Made by a program: the position numbers and the translations under genes. The notes below the pieces were generated by a model. That model had not been told where the DNA came from and searched no databases. It saw nothing but the letters and a program-made list of their open reading frames with translations. Shown piece by piece: positions 52,915 through 62,751 of a DNA stretch of 64,000 nt. Origin of the DNA: Oculatella sp. LEGE 06141 (lineage in GTDB: Bacteria; Cyanobacteriota; Cyanobacteriia; Elainellales; Elainellaceae); the NCBI RefSeq assembly GCF_015207605.1, contig NZ_JADEWO010000011.1:62001-126000 (forward strand), in the 5' to 3' direction. The first letter of the stretch is position 1; every line of letters starts with the position of its first letter.

Positions 52915-54423
52915 TCAAGACGGTGTGGAGGCAGACAGCCGTTGATCAAGTGCTGTTCTGGCCTGTTCGCGATCGTCAAAATGTACCTTTTCGGTTCCCA
53001 AAATTTGATAATCTTCGTGCCCTTTTCCGGCAATAAGGACACCATCTCCAGGGTTGGCCTGTAGAATGGCTTCGCGGATGGCTTCAGTGCGATCGCCCAA
53101 CACCAACGGATTGGCCGTTTCTGGAATTCCAGCCAAAATATCCTGCAAAATTCGCTCTGGATCTTCAGTGCGGGGATTGTCGGATGTCACAATTGCCCAA
53201 TCCGATAAGTTAGCCGCGATCGCCCCCATCAAAGGCCGCTTGGTGCGATCGCGATCGCCTCCACAGCCAAAAACGCAGATCATCCGTCCCGAAATAAACG
53301 GACGAGCCGCTTTCAGCAAGTTTTCTAAACTATCAGGCGTGTGAGCATAATCAACAATTACGCTAATGTCCTGGTTGGCATCTACCTGCACCCGTTCCAT
53401 TCGCCCCGGCACTCCCGGAAACTGAGGCAACGCCTGCACCATGCTTTCTAGTTCCAGACCGAGATGCAGCCCAGCCCCAACCGCCGCTAATAAATTAGCT
53501 AAATTAAACTGCCCTACTAGAGGCGATCGAAACTCAAGCTCGCCACTGGGAGTATGCAGCAGTCCTCGCACACCATCGGGATCGTAAACCAGATCGCCCG
53601 TCCATAAATCAGCCGTTGAATCATACGTGCTATACGTCCACACCTGCTCCGCATCCAGTTGCTCAATCAAGCGACGGCCAAAGGGATCATCCTGATTCAG
53701 AATGGCGCGTCCTTTTAAATAGTCAGGGCTAAACAACAACGCCTTTGCCGCAAAGTAGTCTTCCAGGTTGTGATGATAATCTAGATGGTCTTGCGTCAAG
53801 TTGGTAAACACGGCGGTCTCAAAGGCACAGCCCCAAACTCGCCCCTGCGCTAACGCATGGGAACTCACTTCCATCACGCCAAACTGGCTACCCGCTGCAA
53901 CCGCCGCCGCAAGCTGTTGCTGTAGTTCCAACGCAAATGGTGTAGTAAAGGAGGCCGTTTGCTGGTAGCCCGGCCAGCGGGTGTAAAGCGTGCCAAACAA
54001 CGCTGTCGATCGCTGAGCTTGCGTTAGAAAGAATTCGATTAAATGGGTTGTCGTGGTTTTGCCGTTGGTGCCAGTAACCCCCACCATTTGTAGATGTTGA
54101 GCCGGATAGTGATAAAACGCAGCGGCAATATGGGCACACGCCCGTGGGATATCAGGAATCGTAATCACACACGCCTCTTCTATGGCTGCCGCCGTCGCTT
54201 GAGCCGCACTTGGTGATACCAATGCCGCGATCGCCCCTGCCGTAATAGCACTAGCCCAAAACTCGCCGCCATCCACACGGGTTCCAGGCATACCAATAAA
54301 TACATCACCCGCCTGGCAAGCATGAGAGTTGGTACATAACCCTTTCACCTCCGCTTCAAGTGCAGGATGATCGGGACTGGATAACTCGTAGGGTAGTGCG
54401 GCCAATAACTCTCGAAGTCTCAT
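52915..54423 (-). CDS. murE: UDP-MurNAc-tripeptide synthetase
   Basis: 502 residues. The ATP loop is GVTGTNGKTTTTHLIE (114-129 region), followed by the carbamoylated-lysine region EVSSHALAQGRV and AVFTNLTQDHLDYH. The substrate-specificity loop near the C-terminus is DNPRTEDP, which marks meso-diaminopimelate as the amino acid added to UDP-MurNAc-Ala-Glu. It belongs to cytoplasmic peptidoglycan precursor synthesis. Full-length. The glutaredoxin-like gene is 39 bases upstream on the same strand. Confidence 0.97.
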   Translation of the reverse strand: MRLRELLAALPYELSSPDHPALEAEVKGLCTNSHACQAGDVFIGMPGTRVDGGEFWASAITAGAIAALVSPSAAQATAAAIEEACVITIPDIPRACAHIAAAFYHYPAQHLQMVGVTGTNGKTTTTHLIEFFLTQAQRSTALFGTLYTRWPGYQQTASFTTPFALELQQQLAAAVAAGSQFGVMEVSSHALAQGRVWGCAFETAVFTNLTQDHLDYHHNLEDYFAAKALLFSPDYLKGRAILNQDDPFGRRLIEQLDAEQVWTYSTYDSTADLWTGDLVYDPDGVRGLLHTPSGELEFRSPLVGQFNLANLLAAVGAGLHLGLELESMVQALPQFPGVPGRMERVQVDANQDISVIVDYAHTPDSLENLLKAARPFISGRMICVFGCGGDRDRTKRPLMGAIAANLSDWAIVTSDNPRTEDPERILQDILAGIPETANPLVLGDRTEAIREAILQANPGDGVLIAGKGHEDYQILGTEKVHFDDREQARTALDQRLSASTPS

Positions 54424-54462
54424 TGCAAACCACTCCTTCTACCATTGCGCCTCTCAACTCGC

Positions 54463-54771
54463 CTATTCTGACGTATTCTGCACCCGATAGTTCTGTAGCA
54501 TTTGCGCCACTTGCTGCACCGTCGATCGTGGCGATAATCGCGGTAAGCGGATCAGAGCCGTTGCATCAGATTCGTTAACGGGGGAATTGCGATCGCTACC
54601 AGCATCCAGATACAAAACCGGAATTTCATATTGATAGGCTTGAAACCAGTCATCGCGCGTAGTAATGTCTCGAATCTCTAACTCAATCGCGATCGTTTGA
54701 ATCTGTTCCAGTTTTTCTTGCAACCCTTCGCACAAATGGCAACCGGGCTTGCTAAACAAAATTAGCCGCAT
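54463..54771 (-). CDS. Glutaredoxin-like (DUF836) thiol protein
   Basis: 102 residues. The start MRLILFSKPGCHLCEGLQEKL carries a CxxC redox pair (Cys14 and Cys17). IPVLYLDAG supplies the cis-proline typical of thioredoxin folds. It is close to glutaredoxins but lacks a YC-type glutathione site, as in the DUF836 group. It lies just before murE on the same strand and is divergent from cysH, about 100 bases away, so it could serve in thiol redox control of that pathway; this is inference. Confidence 0.85.
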   Translation of the reverse strand: MRLILFSKPGCHLCEGLQEKLEQIQTIAIELEIRDITTRDDWFQAYQYEIPVLYLDAGSDRNSPVNESDATALIRLPRLSPRSTVQQVAQMLQNYRVQNTSE

Positions 54772-54871
54772 AGTTTAAGAGGGAGTGCAGATGATTGACC
54801 CATTTTCCGGTCGGTTTATGTGCCTTTGCGAGCTAGGATAGAACTGTAAATAAGCAAATGTTTTAACAGGT

Positions 54872-55606
54872 ATGCCGCTTAATACTGCTGAGCCTCTTGT
54901 TTCCGTGCAAAACCTGAATCTTGATGAACTCAACCAGCAATTTGAAACAGCACATCCCACCGACATTTTATCTTGGTGTGTTGCTAACCTGCCGACTGGC
55001 CTCGTTCAAGCCAGTGCGTTCAACGTGGATGACCAGGTAATCACAGACATCCTTTACCGCCAGCTAAATGCGGTTCACCCGGTTCCCGTCCTCTTTCTAG
55101 AGACGCTGCATCATTTTCCTCAAACGCTAGACCTGGTTGCTAAGACCCAGGCCGTTTACAACTTAAACCTCAAGGTGTACAAAATTTTGGGGGTAGATAC
55201 GCGAGATGCCTTTGCCGCTCGTTATGGCGAAGCTCTATGGAATACAGATATTCAGCAGTTTCATCATCTGACCAAAATCGAGCCGCTTCAGCGAGGGTTG
55301 GATGAGTTAAACGCCATAGCCTGGATCACCGGACGGCGGCGCGATCAAGCCACCACCCGAATCGAAATCCCTATTTTTGAACTAGATGCCAAGCAGCGCC
55401 TCAAGGTTAATCCGCTGGCAACCTGGACACGCAAACAGTCCTGGGCGTATGTGATGGAGCACAACGTAAGTTATAACCCGCTGCACGACCAGGGGTATCC
55501 CAGCATTGGAGACGAACCCATCACATCTCCCGTAGCCGATGGTGAAGATGAGCGGGCAGGACGCTGGCGCGGCATGGGTAAAACGGAGTGCGGCATCCAC
55601 ATTTAA
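54872..55606 (+). CDS. cysH: Phosphoadenylyl-sulfate reductase (PAPS type)
   Basis: 244 residues. PAPS reductase family: TDILYRQL, PVLFLETLHHFPQTLDL, AWITGRRRDQATTR and the C-terminal KTECGIHI, whose Cys is the active thiol. The two cysteine pairs that bind a 4Fe-4S cluster in APS-type enzymes are absent: the corresponding stretch reads YPSIGDEPITSP. So the enzyme should use PAPS with thioredoxin or glutaredoxin as electron donor in assimilatory sulfate reduction to sulfite. A perfect 38-bp palindrome follows the stop codon. Confidence 0.93.
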   Translation: MPLNTAEPLVSVQNLNLDELNQQFETAHPTDILSWCVANLPTGLVQASAFNVDDQVITDILYRQLNAVHPVPVLFLETLHHFPQTLDLVAKTQAVYNLNLKVYKILGVDTRDAFAARYGEALWNTDIQQFHHLTKIEPLQRGLDELNAIAWITGRRRDQATTRIEIPIFELDAKQRLKVNPLATWTRKQSWAYVMEHNVSYNPLHDQGYPSIGDEPITSPVADGEDERAGRWRGMGKTECGIHI

Positions 55607-55628
55607 CGGTGACTCTCACTCAAACCGC

Positions 55629-55666
55629 AACCAAACCAGGGGGCAGCGCTGCCCCCTGGTTTGGTT
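55629..55666. terminator. Perfect 38-bp palindrome after cysH
   Basis: Two 19-base arms (the left starting AACCAAACCAGG, the right ending CCTGGTTTGGTT) meet with no loop bases. GC-rich at the centre and AT-rich at the base. It starts 22 bases after the cysH stop and ends with TTTAAA. It can act as a transcription stop or an mRNA 3' stabiliser. Confidence 0.7.
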
Positions 55667-55815
55667 TAAACCGATCGCACCTGGCGTATTTTACAGTTGT
55701 TCTCTTCAAGAATTGCTGTGATGAGGATGTTATAAACGTACCTTGAGCTTGCTGGTCGCAGGAGTTGCTGTGCTCAAGGTTGTCAGGCCAATTAGAACTT
55801 AGATATTCATTCTCT

Positions 55816-56511
55816 TTAAGCCGCTGCATCCGTTGAAGACGCATCCTCGATCGCCCTCAGCCGCAAATACAATAGTACAAAATAAACGCTGACAAACGGA
55901 CTGACTAAAAAGCCCAAAACAGCACCTAAGTTTTGCGATACAGCTGCATTTTCACCTAAGGTCGTGCCAATCACCAAACCAATCAACCCAATGGGAATGA
56001 GAAAGGTAAGACTACCCGCCAATTCTGCCCAAAAAACGGACCACCACCGACCTTTTACCAACTCCCAACTGCGGCTTAACCCACCAATGGCAGAATCGTT
56101 CTCAAGCGCGATCGCATATAGAGCAAATCCAAACCGCACACTTAAATAAATACCTGGAATCACCAGAAAAACGAACCCTGGAATCAAGATCAACAGCAAC
56201 AAAATAACGCCCAAACTAAGCTGCGCCAGTTTAGGAAACATGGCTTGAAGGGACTGAACTAAACCGATCTTTTGCTGTACAAAATATCGATAAATGTAAA
56301 GAATTGCCGCTCCTGCAAACAAGGGTACAATCAAGATGCTATAAGCTAAGCTAATCCCGTTTTGCAGAAGCGGTGCTTCAATAAATAGGCGGTTGGTAAG
56401 GCTCAAAATTAAACCAGGAAGGCTCAAGATTAAAAGAGGAATATAAATAGGTTTGCAGATGACAAAGCAATCTCTCAACAAGTGTTTGGGATTTAAAGAT
56501 TGAGTTGTCAT
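55816..56511 (-). CDS. Multi-helix membrane protein of unknown function
   Basis: 231 residues from ATG 56511, with AGGA about 10 bases before it; a GTG at 56517 is in frame. About five to six membrane helices. Motifs: IVPLFAGAAILYIYRYFVQQKIGLVQSLQAMFPKLAQLSL and a NDSAIGGLSRSWELVKGRWWSVFWAEL loop between helices, typical of YciC/glycerophosphoryl-diester-phosphodiesterase-membrane-domain-like proteins. No enzyme motif, so the function is unknown. Convergent with cysH. Confidence 0.7.
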   Translation of the reverse strand: MTTQSLNPKHLLRDCFVICKPIYIPLLILSLPGLILSLTNRLFIEAPLLQNGISLAYSILIVPLFAGAAILYIYRYFVQQKIGLVQSLQAMFPKLAQLSLGVILLLLILIPGFVFLVIPGIYLSVRFGFALYAIALENDSAIGGLSRSWELVKGRWWSVFWAELAGSLTFLIPIGLIGLVIGTTLGENAAVSQNLGAVLGFLVSPFVSVYFVLLYLRLRAIEDASSTDAAA

Positions 56512-56685
56512 AACCACATTTCCTTTAGCAACAGTGAGCGTTACGTTGAAGTTGTTCTCTAACTGTCAGCATATTCGATTCGATGGATGGCTTGAGCAGA
56601 ACCACATAACAAAATAATTTAAGATCCTGAGTACGCTAAGTTTTAACCTTTCGTTTTGTAAAAATTGCCCTCCGGCTTAGTTGCA

Positions 56686-58005
56686 ATGGTCAAAGTTCTT
56701 CATCTGTCTGATATTCATCTGGGTAGTGGCTTTTCGCATGGACAGCTCAATCCAACCACTGGATTGAACACCCGGTTAGAAGATTTTGTAAACACGCTAA
56801 GCCGCTGCATTGATCGAGCGATCGCCGAGCCAGTTGATCTGGTGTTATTTGGCGGTGATGCCTTTCCAGACGCGACTCCTCCGCCTTTGGTGCAGCAGGC
56901 ATTTGCCAGCCAGTTTCGCAGGTTAGTCGATGCCCAAATTCCTACCGTGTTGCTGGTCGGCAACCACGATCAGCATTCTCAAGGGCATGGGGGAGCCAGC
57001 CTATGTATTTATCGCACCCTGGGCGTACCGGGATTTGTGGTGGGCGATCGCCTCGAAACCCACACCGTGATCACGCGCAGTGGAGCCATTCAAATTGTCA
57101 CCTTGCCCTGGCTCACCCGCTCTACGTTGCTCACTCGACCTGAAACAGATGGGCTGTCGCTGGCAGACGTGAACGAACTGCTGATCGATCGCCTGCGCGT
57201 AGCTCTAGAAGGCGAAATTCGACGGCTCGATCCAACATTGCCAACTATTTTGCTGGGTCACTTGATGGTAGACACGGCCTGCTATGGAGCGGAACGGTTT
57301 CTAGCCGTCAGCAAGGGCTTTACCGTACCCATTACCCTGTTAACGCGACCCTGCTTCGATTACATTGCCTTAGGACATGTTCACCGTCACCAGATATTGT
57401 CTGACGACCCGCCAATGGTTTACCCCGGCAGCATTGAGCGAGTGGACTTCAGCGAAGAAGCAGAGGAAAAGGGCTTCATTTTAGTTGACGTTGAGCCTGG
57501 AAAAAGCCATTGGGAGTTTTGTCCTCTGCCCGTTCGGTGCTTCAAAACCATCCGCGTTGATGTTTCAGCAACCGACGATCCACAGGCTGCGTTGTTACAG
57601 GCGATCGACCCAGACCTGATTCAGGATGCCGTCGTTCGGCTAATTTATCAAGTCCGCTCAGAGCAGCTCGATCAAATTGACAACACCGCACTACATCATG
57701 CACTCCGTTCCACCCACACTTACACCATCTATCCAGAACTGGTTAGCCAATTGGCTCGGCCTCGACTGCCGCAGCTGGGGGTCGGCAGCACTATCGAACC
57801 GTTAGAAGCGCTAAAAACTTATCTTGCTAACCAATCCGGTCTGCAAGATATTGCCAGTGAAATGCTCGATGTGGCTCAAAGTTTGCTCACCAGCAGCGAA
57901 GAAGCGTGGCTGAACGACTCTCGTTCGGATGCCAGCCCATCTGACTATTCCAACCTGGAAGTAAATGCACTAGAACGAGTATCTGCACAACTGCGATTAC
58001 TCTGA
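56686..58005 (+). CDS. sbcD: SbcD-type nuclease subunit
   Basis: 439 residues from ATG 56686; the TTG at 56665 is rejected because the conserved protein begins VKVLHLSDIHLG. The Mre11 phosphodiesterase motifs are SDIHLG (8-13), FGGDAFPD, VGNHDQH (91-97), GHLMVD and ALGHVHRHQ. It forms, with SbcC, a nuclease that opens hairpins and trims blocked double-strand ends. SbcC is not next to it in this window. A C-terminal part of about 150 residues carries the capping/linker domains. Confidence 0.88.
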   Translation: MVKVLHLSDIHLGSGFSHGQLNPTTGLNTRLEDFVNTLSRCIDRAIAEPVDLVLFGGDAFPDATPPPLVQQAFASQFRRLVDAQIPTVLLVGNHDQHSQGHGGASLCIYRTLGVPGFVVGDRLETHTVITRSGAIQIVTLPWLTRSTLLTRPETDGLSLADVNELLIDRLRVALEGEIRRLDPTLPTILLGHLMVDTACYGAERFLAVSKGFTVPITLLTRPCFDYIALGHVHRHQILSDDPPMVYPGSIERVDFSEEAEEKGFILVDVEPGKSHWEFCPLPVRCFKTIRVDVSATDDPQAALLQAIDPDLIQDAVVRLIYQVRSEQLDQIDNTALHHALRSTHTYTIYPELVSQLARPRLPQLGVGSTIEPLEALKTYLANQSGLQDIASEMLDVAQSLLTSSEEAWLNDSRSDASPSDYSNLEVNALERVSAQLRLL

Positions 58006-58450
58006 AAATGTTGCGTCAATTTTTATACCAATAGAAAAAACTAATCAATGTAACTTTACACGGCTCAAACCTTGAAGGGGCGGTAATTTGAGGCGCATCG
58101 TTACGGCACCCATTTTCAAACCGCAGTTAAAAGAAGTGTGAGGTTTAGGTGAACTTTTGATAAAGTACGTTGAGACCGAAAATCGGACGCTGTTCCGTCA
58201 AAGCCGTGTGCAAGGAGGTTTTTCAGCAAAACGTTACGACAGAGTTTTTGTTAAGTTACGTGGACCTCATGGAGAACCCTGATCCCCACAGCAAAAACTT
58301 CGTGTTAGTCTGTTGCAGTTCAATCAGTAAAGGTAAATACGGAACGACTACGAGTTTACGGAATGACTACGAGTTAGAGGTCGGTCTGGCTGTCCCCTGA
58401 CGGTTTTAGTCGCTCTGCGCGTAGTTCTTAATGACCTTCACCATTGATGT
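58006..58450. other. Intergenic stretch with a short direct repeat
   Basis: About 445 bases. Around 58338-58375 there is a 19-base imperfect direct repeat (CGGAACGACTACGAGTTTA and CGGAATGACTACGAGTTAG). A 76-codon frame at 58170-58400 is rejected: it covers the repeat and lacks protein-like composition. Confidence 0.45.
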
Positions 58451-59590
58451 ATGAATCAAAAACTTTGGAGCGGTATAGCTACTGCGGCGTTAATCATCAC
58501 CGGCTTGGGCACAGCACCTTCTGGTAGTGCCGATCAACCCAGTGCAACTGACGAACCTGCTGAAGCTAGTGTTACCGCCAGGGAAACTCTTCCCGAATCG
58601 GTAGGTTCTAATTTGGCTCGTGCCAATTTAAGCAACAACCAACCAGGCGAGGCCGTTAAGGTTGGCGAATACCAGTCTCAGGAGGAGAATGGAACAGTTG
58701 AAGAGGCGATCGCCATTATTCAACCTCACGACATGGAAGGACGGCCAGCGGCTACGCTCTACGTTCGCAATATTCCAGTTTTAACGTTTCTCGGTTCTGA
58801 TTCAGCAAATGCATCTCAGACTGGAGATTCCAGCGATCGCGGTTCCGCTCAATCTACCGTTGCAAACGCAGACATTAAAGTTGCTACTTCCAACAATAGC
58901 CTTTCCTCGGAAGATGCAGCCTTCCAGCTATCCAGTTCTCAAACTGTCCCATCAGACGCGGAGCAAGCGTCTGACCCCGTCTGGCAAGCCACATCGATCG
59001 CAGCCAGAATTAATCAACTTCACCACGACAGCGTTGACGCAGAATCAATTACAGCCAGTTGGGATGCTGAGCAAGAGCGTTTTCTAATCAAAATTGGGGA
59101 CGAAGAACTCGTTGAGATGAACTCCGAGGTCATCTTGCCTGATACAACCCAGGATGTGGCTACCGATTTACTTCAGGCTACCAATCGCCTGAGACGACAA
59201 ATAGGCGATGCCCCTCCCTTGCGCCAGGTGGAAGGGTTACCCAGCGCAAGCACCCGGCAAGTTGCGGTTGGCCCTATCCAGTTTTCGGTAACAGGGTTGG
59301 CATCCTGGTACGGGCCTGGCTTTAACGGTCGTCGCAGTGCCAGTGGCGAAGTGTTTAACCAGAATGCCATGACGGCGGCTCACCGCAACCTGCCATTTGG
59401 CACCCAGGTTCGAGTCACAAACTTGAACAATGGGCAATCGGTGGTTGTTCGCATTAACGACCGGGGGCCTTTCTCGCGCCACCGGATTATTGACCTCTCC
59501 GCCGGAGCAGCGCGTGCTGTAGGGTTAATGCAAGCTGGCGTTGCGCCCGTCAGTGTGGACGTGATCGGGACAACCAACAGCGCTAACTAG
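58451..59590 (+). CDS. rlpA: RlpA-family septal/wall lytic transglycosylase-like protein
   Basis: 379 residues. Signal peptide (residues 5-26, cut near PSGSADQ). A long disordered, Ser/Ala/Glu-rich segment (30-260) follows, then a C-terminal double-psi beta-barrel (about 277-377): GLASWYGPGFNGRRSASGEVF, MTAAHRNLPFGTQVRVTNLNNG and VVRINDRGPFSRHRIIDLSAGAARAVG. The Glu, His and Asp of the RlpA active site are present. RlpA cuts denuded glycan strands at division sites in other bacteria. The SPOR domain is not present. A terminator follows at 59651. Confidence 0.9.
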   Translation: MNQKLWSGIATAALIITGLGTAPSGSADQPSATDEPAEASVTARETLPESVGSNLARANLSNNQPGEAVKVGEYQSQEENGTVEEAIAIIQPHDMEGRPAATLYVRNIPVLTFLGSDSANASQTGDSSDRGSAQSTVANADIKVATSNNSLSSEDAAFQLSSSQTVPSDAEQASDPVWQATSIAARINQLHHDSVDAESITASWDAEQERFLIKIGDEELVEMNSEVILPDTTQDVATDLLQATNRLRRQIGDAPPLRQVEGLPSASTRQVAVGPIQFSVTGLASWYGPGFNGRRSASGEVFNQNAMTAAHRNLPFGTQVRVTNLNNGQSVVVRINDRGPFSRHRIIDLSAGAARAVGLMQAGVAPVSVDVIGTTNSAN

Positions 59591-59650
59591 CTACGACCCC
59601 ACGAGCATCGCTGTCAACGACAGCGAGTCAGTGCGAGCAAAACTACATTG

Positions 59651-59698
59651 AGATGAAGGGAGCGGCTTATTTGCCGATCGCCCTTCATCTTCGTTTTT
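59651..59698 (+). terminator. Intrinsic terminator of rlpA
   Basis: The arms are AGATGAAGGG (59651-59660) and CCCTTCATCT (59681-59690) with an inner pairing in the loop. A T-run (59694-59698) follows, 61 bases after the stop codon. Confidence 0.9.
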
Positions 59699-59723
59699 GG
59701 TGGCGATAACAGGTGGAGTCTAC

Positions 59724-59760
59724 AAAAAAGCTCTGTGTGTTTCAAAGAACCACAGAGCTT
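59724..59760 (-). terminator. Intrinsic terminator of ileS
   Basis: Arms AAGCTCTGTG (59728-59737) and CACAGAGCTT (59751-59760) with a 13-base loop. The A-run at 59724-59729 becomes a U-run on the minus strand, 52 bases after the ileS stop. Confidence 0.88.
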
Positions 59761-59811
59761 CAGCCTGTCACTCAGGATGACTGGTTTATCCCGATTTTGT
59801 TTACCTGATGC

Positions 59812-62751
59812 TCAGAATTCGCCTTCTAGAGCAGGAATACACCGTTCACATAGCAACGGATGTGCCTGAGATTCGCCAACATGGGTGGAATAGTTCCAGC
59901 AGCGATCGCATTTTTGCCCCTCTGCGGTTACCACACCAACGGTAATGGCATCCGATTGCAGATGGTACTTCAACTCAGTTAACCGTACTGGGGCATCAAC
60001 CCGTTCAACTTGCGAGGTTAAGAATAGGTAGCGCAACTCGTCCACCCCATTCCCGCTGAGGGAATCAGCAGGATTCATGGAGTCCAGTTTTTGTTGCAGC
60101 GATGGGTTTTCAACATAAAGCTGAAGTTTCGCTTCTAAGGATGACCCGATCGCCTTTTCAACTCGCGCCTGCTCTAGCACTCGGTTCACGTCTTGCCGAA
60201 TTCGCCTCAGGTCTTGCCAGGTGGCGGCCAAATCGGGCTGCGTCCAGGCTGCGTCTAGCTGTACCCAACCTGCCTCAAACACCGACTCGAAGGGTGTCTT
60301 GTAAGGGAGATACTGCCAGATATCTTCTGCCATGTGCGATAGCACTGGAGCGATCGCCCGCGCCAGGTTTTCGATCGCCACGGCTAACACCGTCTGACAA
60401 CTGCGGCGACGGAATGCATCAACGGCACTAATGTAGAGCCGATCTTTGGCAATGTCGAGGTAAAAATTGGACAGATCGACCGCGCAAAAATTTTGCACCG
60501 TCTGGAAAAAGCGGAAGAACTGGTAGCTCTCAAAGGCATCGGTAACATCAGCAAACACTTCAGTCATCCGGTGCAGCATGTAGCGATCGAGTTCTGGCAA
60601 CTCGTCGTAGGTCACTGCATCCTGAGCCGGATCAAAGTCGTGCAGATTGCCCAACAAGAACCGCGCCGTGTTGCGAATCTTGCGGTACACATCTGACATT
60701 TGCTTCAGGATGTTTTTCCCCAGGGGAACATCAGACGAATAATCGACCGATGACACCCAGAGACGCAGTACGTCTGCCCCATAAGCCGGATCGGTTTTTT
60801 GGTTTTTGCCGCCTTCAATCACAATGGCGGGATCGACCACATTTCCCAGGGATTTGCTCATCTTGCGTCCCTGTTCGTCTAGCACAAATCCGTGGGTGAG
60901 TACAGTTTTGTAAGGCGCAATGCCGTTTGTTGCCACACTGGTCAACAGGCTGGACTGAAACCAGCCCCGGTGCTGATCCGAGCCTTCCAGGTACATCTCG
61001 ACCGGATAGTGCAGACCGTCTCGCTGTTTGGCAACCGCCGCCCAGGATGAGCCAGAATCAAACCAGACATCCATCGTATCGGTGCCTTTGCGGTAGGTGT
61101 GTCCATCGTTGCGGTATTTTTCGGGTAACAGATCCTCAACCGCGAGTTCCCACCAGGAATCAGAGCCTTTTTCGGCAAAGATGGTTTGGACATGGGCGAT
61201 CGTCTCTTCATTTAGTAACGGCTCACCGGTCGCTTCGTTGTAGAAGACCGGAATGGGCACCCCCCAACTGCGTTGACGCGAAATGCACCAATCTGACCGT
61301 TCACTGACCATTGCAGTGATGCGATTTTCGCCCTGAACCGGAATCCACTGAACCTGGGCGATCGCCTTCAACGCCTCGTCCCGGAACCCTTCCACGGAGG
61401 CAAACCATTGCTCCGTTGCCCGGAAGATGGTGGGCTGCTTGGTGCGCCAGTCGTAGGGATATCGATGGGCGTAGACCTCTTCCTTTAACAAAGACTTCGC
61501 TTCAACCAGCGCCTCAATAATGGCAGCGTTGGCATTTTTCAGTACGTTCAATCCCTTAAACGGCCCTGCTTCTTCTGTAAAGTTTCCGGCTTCGTCTACC
61601 GGACTCAAGATCGGCAGCCCGTACTGTTGCCCAACCCTGAAGTCATCTTCACCGTGCCCTGGAGCTGTGTGAACCAGACCAGTACCAGATTCGGTGGTAA
61701 CATAGTCGCCACCAATCACGATCGGGCTTTCGCGATCGAACAGGGGATGACGGTAGGTGGAGAACTCTAACGCCCTGCCAGACACTTCTGCCTTAACCGT
61801 AAGCTTGACGTTGAGCAGGGTCGATAAACGCTCGATTAACTCCTTTGCCACCAACAGGTAGCGGAAAAAGATGCCCGATGCATCACCAGTTTTCATCGCT
61901 TCCTGGCCGATCGCCTGTAATGTATCGGCACTCACGTCACTGGCACTGACTTCTACCACCGCATAGGTGAGGTCAGGATTCACCGCCACAGCCAGGTTTG
62001 CTGGAATCGTCCAGGGAGTGGTTGTCCAGATGGCTACTCCTAATTCGGCCAGATAGGGCGACAGGGACGCTGCCCCCTCCGAAAGAGCCACCATCGGGAA
62101 GGCGGCATAGATGCTGCGAGAGGTGTGCCCCTCGGGATACTCTAATTCAGCTTCAGCTAGGGCAGTTTGCGAGCTTGGACTCCAATGCACCGATTTGAGG
62201 CCGCGATAGATATAGCCTTTTAAGACCATCTGCCCAAATACGCCGATTTGAGCCGCTTCATAGTCTGGCTTCAGGGTCAGGTAAGGGTGCTGCCAATCTC
62301 CCCAAACGCCGTAGCGCATAAAACTGCTGCGCTGCTGTTCCATTTGCTGCAAGGCCCATTCTTTGGCTCGCCGACGAAGCTGAATCGGCGTGAGCGACTC
62401 GCGCTCTTTTTGGCTCATTGCTTGCAGTACTTTTAGCTCAATGGGCAGCCCATGACAGTCCCACCCCGGCACATATTGAGCCTTGCGTCCCTGGAGAAGC
62501 TGATACTTATTGATCACGTCTTTCAAGGTTTTGTTGAGCGCATGGCCAATATGCAACGCTCCGTTGGCATACGGAGGCCCATCGTGCAGAATGAACGGTT
62601 CTCCCGGATTGTTCTGCGACAGTTTTTCGTAAATCTGATGCTCTGCCCAAAATGTTTGCAGTTCTGGTTCGCGTTTGACCGCATTCGCACGCATGTCAAA
62701 CTTGGTTTTGGGCAAATTAACCGTGTCTTTGTAACTTCCTGCTTCTGCCAC
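59812..62751 (-). CDS. ileS: Isoleucyl-tRNA synthetase
   Basis: 979 residues with a GTG start at 62751. Class I motifs: HIGH at 67-70 in GALHIGHALNKT and KMSKS in GRKMSKSLGNVV. The editing domain includes TTPWTIPANLAV and GTGLVHTAPGHGEDD. The C-terminal zinc site has KCDRCWNYSTHVG and LCERCIPAL (four cysteines), typical of the bacterial type. It charges tRNA-Ile and corrects misactivated valine. Intact. A terminator lies 52 bases downstream. Confidence 0.98.
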   Translation of the reverse strand: MAEAGSYKDTVNLPKTKFDMRANAVKREPELQTFWAEHQIYEKLSQNNPGEPFILHDGPPYANGALHIGHALNKTLKDVINKYQLLQGRKAQYVPGWDCHGLPIELKVLQAMSQKERESLTPIQLRRRAKEWALQQMEQQRSSFMRYGVWGDWQHPYLTLKPDYEAAQIGVFGQMVLKGYIYRGLKSVHWSPSSQTALAEAELEYPEGHTSRSIYAAFPMVALSEGAASLSPYLAELGVAIWTTTPWTIPANLAVAVNPDLTYAVVEVSASDVSADTLQAIGQEAMKTGDASGIFFRYLLVAKELIERLSTLLNVKLTVKAEVSGRALEFSTYRHPLFDRESPIVIGGDYVTTESGTGLVHTAPGHGEDDFRVGQQYGLPILSPVDEAGNFTEEAGPFKGLNVLKNANAAIIEALVEAKSLLKEEVYAHRYPYDWRTKQPTIFRATEQWFASVEGFRDEALKAIAQVQWIPVQGENRITAMVSERSDWCISRQRSWGVPIPVFYNEATGEPLLNEETIAHVQTIFAEKGSDSWWELAVEDLLPEKYRNDGHTYRKGTDTMDVWFDSGSSWAAVAKQRDGLHYPVEMYLEGSDQHRGWFQSSLLTSVATNGIAPYKTVLTHGFVLDEQGRKMSKSLGNVVDPAIVIEGGKNQKTDPAYGADVLRLWVSSVDYSSDVPLGKNILKQMSDVYRKIRNTARFLLGNLHDFDPAQDAVTYDELPELDRYMLHRMTEVFADVTDAFESYQFFRFFQTVQNFCAVDLSNFYLDIAKDRLYISAVDAFRRRSCQTVLAVAIENLARAIAPVLSHMAEDIWQYLPYKTPFESVFEAGWVQLDAAWTQPDLAATWQDLRRIRQDVNRVLEQARVEKAIGSSLEAKLQLYVENPSLQQKLDSMNPADSLSGNGVDELRYLFLTSQVERVDAPVRLTELKYHLQSDAITVGVVTAEGQKCDRCWNYSTHVGESQAHPLLCERCIPALEGEF

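Noticed and set aside
58170-58400. 76-codon frame between sbcD and rlpA
   Set aside because: Its end is made of a 19-base direct repeat and the translation is not protein-like.
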